Source of the DNA: JAVBNT01 sp031551355
Lineage (GTDB): Bacteria > Vulcanimicrobiota > CADAWZ01
Direction: 5' to 3'
DNA length: 15,653 nt
Assembly (NCBI GenBank): GCA_031551355.1
Contig: JAVBNT010000011.1
Coordinates: forward strand, 1 to 15,653
Shown piece by piece: positions 15,057 to 15,653 of the stretch (positions are counted from its first letter, which is position 1; each line of letters starts with the position of its first letter). The notes under the pieces are model-generated. The model did not search any database, was not told the DNA's origin, and saw only the letters and a program-made list of their open reading frames with translations. Position numbers and translations under genes: made by a program.

Positions 15057-15090
15057 CCTGTCATTGTTATGTTTTCATAACAATGACAGG
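15057..15090. repeat. TTTT-loop hairpin, copy 2, with 15-bp perfect stem
   Basis: The core equals copy 1, but the stem is longer here: CCTGTCATTGTTATG pairs perfectly with 15076-15090. A small CATCC-TAAC-GGATG hairpin follows at once (15091-15104), then a TGCGGC-TAC-GCCGCA hairpin (15120-15134), making a row of three. Confidence 0.92.
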
Positions 15091-15105
15091 CATCCTAACG
15101 GATGT

Positions 15106-15136
15106 TTCATTTATAGTTGTGCGGCTACGCCGCATG
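15106..15136 (+). repeat. TGCGGC hairpin segment, direct copy
   Basis: Partner of the inverted segment at 14717-14750. It contains the hairpin TGCGGC-TAC-GCCGCA. The pair flanks the 14751-15105 interval in opposite orientations. Confidence 0.7.
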
Positions 15137-15138
15137 GA

Positions 15139-15214
15139 CATTGCGAGCCTGTAAGGCGTGGCAATCCAGGCAATTATTTTTCTGGATTGCTTCGTCGGCA
15201 GCCTCCCTGCAATG
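15139..15214 (+). repeat. Dispersed palindromic repeat, copy 1
   Basis: CATTGC (15139-15144) and GCAATCCAG (15161-15169) are matched in inverted order by CTGGATTGC (15182-15190) and GCAATG (15209-15214). The ATTGCGAG...GGCGTGGCAATCC pattern with a TTCGTCG right arm resembles dispersed palindromic repeats I know from several bacterial groups. Confidence 0.8.
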
Positions 15215-15299
15215 ACGAAAATGGTAAAAATCGAGATTTAAAACCTTAGCTTAATGACATGCTGTTATTAAGGTTATTTTTGACTATTTTTTTACTTAA

Positions 15300-15484
15300 C
15301 TAGAGCAATTTGCATTCTATATGTCACTAAAATCCAGTAAACATTTTTGGAAAAGACGGGTAGCCGTATCGCGAGTCCCCGCCTTCGCGGGGATAAACTC
15401 CGCTGTGGCGAACCAGTATTTTATGGATTGACCGATGTCGGTTGTTTGGCAAGTGTATGACAGTTCAGTTGCAAACTGCTCTAG
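15300..15484. repeat. 185-bp element with 14-bp terminal inverted repeats; MITE or structured RNA
   Basis: CTAGAGCAATTTGC (15300-15313) and GCAAACTGCTCTAG (15471-15484) are inverted repeats with 13 of 14 matches. After a spacer of 8 nt on each side, TGTCA and TGACA pair again. Inside are ACGG-GTAG-CCGT (15356-15367), CCCCGC-CTTC-GCGGGG (15377-15392), CGC-TGTG-GCG just after, and ACCGA-TG-TCGGT (15431-15442). There is no open frame of note. It may be a non-autonomous transposon remnant or a folded RNA closed by a long-range stem. Confidence 0.5.
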
Positions 15485-15489
15485 CCTGG

Positions 15490-15527
15490 TTTCCGGCTTA
15501 GCCTGATGACATTATAGTAACCGGAAA
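15490..15527. repeat. TTTCCGG / CCGGAAA inverted repeat
   Basis: TTTCCGG (15490-15496) and CCGGAAA (15521-15527) are perfect 7-bp arms 24 nt apart, directly right of the 185-bp element. Between them the - strand reads TATAAT, which could be a -10 box, but no - strand gene follows closely. Confidence 0.4.
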
Positions 15528-15569
15528 AAATAATCGTCGTTTCAGGCAATACTGCGCAATCCGTTCATT

Positions 15570-15653
15570 GTCATTACGAGGAGCTGAAAGCGACGTGGTA
15601 ATCCAGCAAAATATAAATAGCTCTCCTGGATTGCCACGCCTGTGGCTCGCAAT
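15570..15653 (-). repeat. Dispersed palindromic repeat, copy 2, inverted and cut by window end
   Basis: GTCATTACGAGG opens the left arm, which ends in TAATCCAG (to 15606). The right arm starts at 15626 with CTGGATTGCCACGCC and runs off the edge at CGCAAT. Its right arm is nearly the reverse complement of the left arm of copy 1, so the two copies lie in opposite orientation. Confidence 0.8.

Larger units (their letters stand above)
14637..15653. other. Gene-free region rich in inverted repeats
   Basis: About 1 kb with no credible coding sequence. The open frames that cross it run through hairpins and lack ribosome sites or family resemblance. It contains at least six distinct inverted repeats or hairpin elements, listed separately, and two copies of a dispersed palindromic repeat. 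No tRNA, rRNA, transposase gene, CRISPR array or recognised riboswitch was found. It may hold the promoter of the radical SAM operon at its left end and the start of another repeat-rich spacer at its right end. Confidence 0.7.

Noticed and set aside
15040..15249. 69-aa open frame on the + strand in the repeat region
   Set aside because: It runs straight through two hairpins and the dispersed palindromic repeat, has no ribosome site, and the translation looks like nothing known.
15300..15484. Retron-type non-coding RNA
   Set aside because: The inverted-repeat ends recall a retron a1/a2 pair, but no reverse transcriptase gene follows inside the window, and the hairpins do not show a recognisable msr/msd layout.

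Overview
The window looks like chromosomal DNA from an AT-rich, Gram-negative-type bacterium. The reasons are a Bat (aerotolerance-type) operon, a secreted alpha-2-macroglobulin-like protein, Sec signal peptides with clear AGGAG-type ribosome sites, and dispersed palindromic repeats in the non-coding part. No rRNA or tRNA is present, so I cannot place it in a phylum. Bat operons are known from Bacteroidota, Spirochaetota and several less-studied phyla.

Left part (1-7523). The window opens inside a batC-like gene whose last third is a perfect 15-bp tandem repeat. batD and batE follow on the + strand, tightly packed. Converging on them from the right (- strand) are a small 116-aa protein gene, a GC-rich stem-loop, a 1227-aa alpha-2-macroglobulin-like secreted protein with a broken thioester motif, and an HAD phosphatase that starts with TTG and overlaps the preceding stop by 4 nt.

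Middle part (7560-9400). A divergent intergenic region leads on the + strand to a DOT1/FAM173-like class I methyltransferase and a 76-aa cysteine-cluster protein, which ends at a strong terminator. A 105-aa coiled-coil-like protein converges on it from the - strand, with its own terminator and a promoter that contains a perfect 14-bp palindrome.

Right part (9413-14640). Three paralogous genes form one - strand operon (gaps of 12 and 16 nt): two apparently active B12-binding radical SAM enzymes flank a third full-length paralog that has lost the CxxxCxxC cluster motif and other cofactor motifs. The two active copies share a 152-bp tract that differs at only 2 positions, while neighbouring sequence has clearly diverged, which suggests gene conversion. 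All three share a C-terminal module that may be PqqD/RRE-like. This operon, with its cofactor-less middle member, is the best candidate here for an undescribed system.

Far right (14640-15653). About 1 kb without a credible gene is packed with inverted repeats. It holds two copies of one TTTT-loop hairpin, a 185-bp element with 14-bp terminal inverted repeats and internal hairpins, an inverted pair of TGCGGC-hairpin segments, and two oppositely oriented copies of an ATTGCGAG...GGCAATCCAG palindromic repeat.
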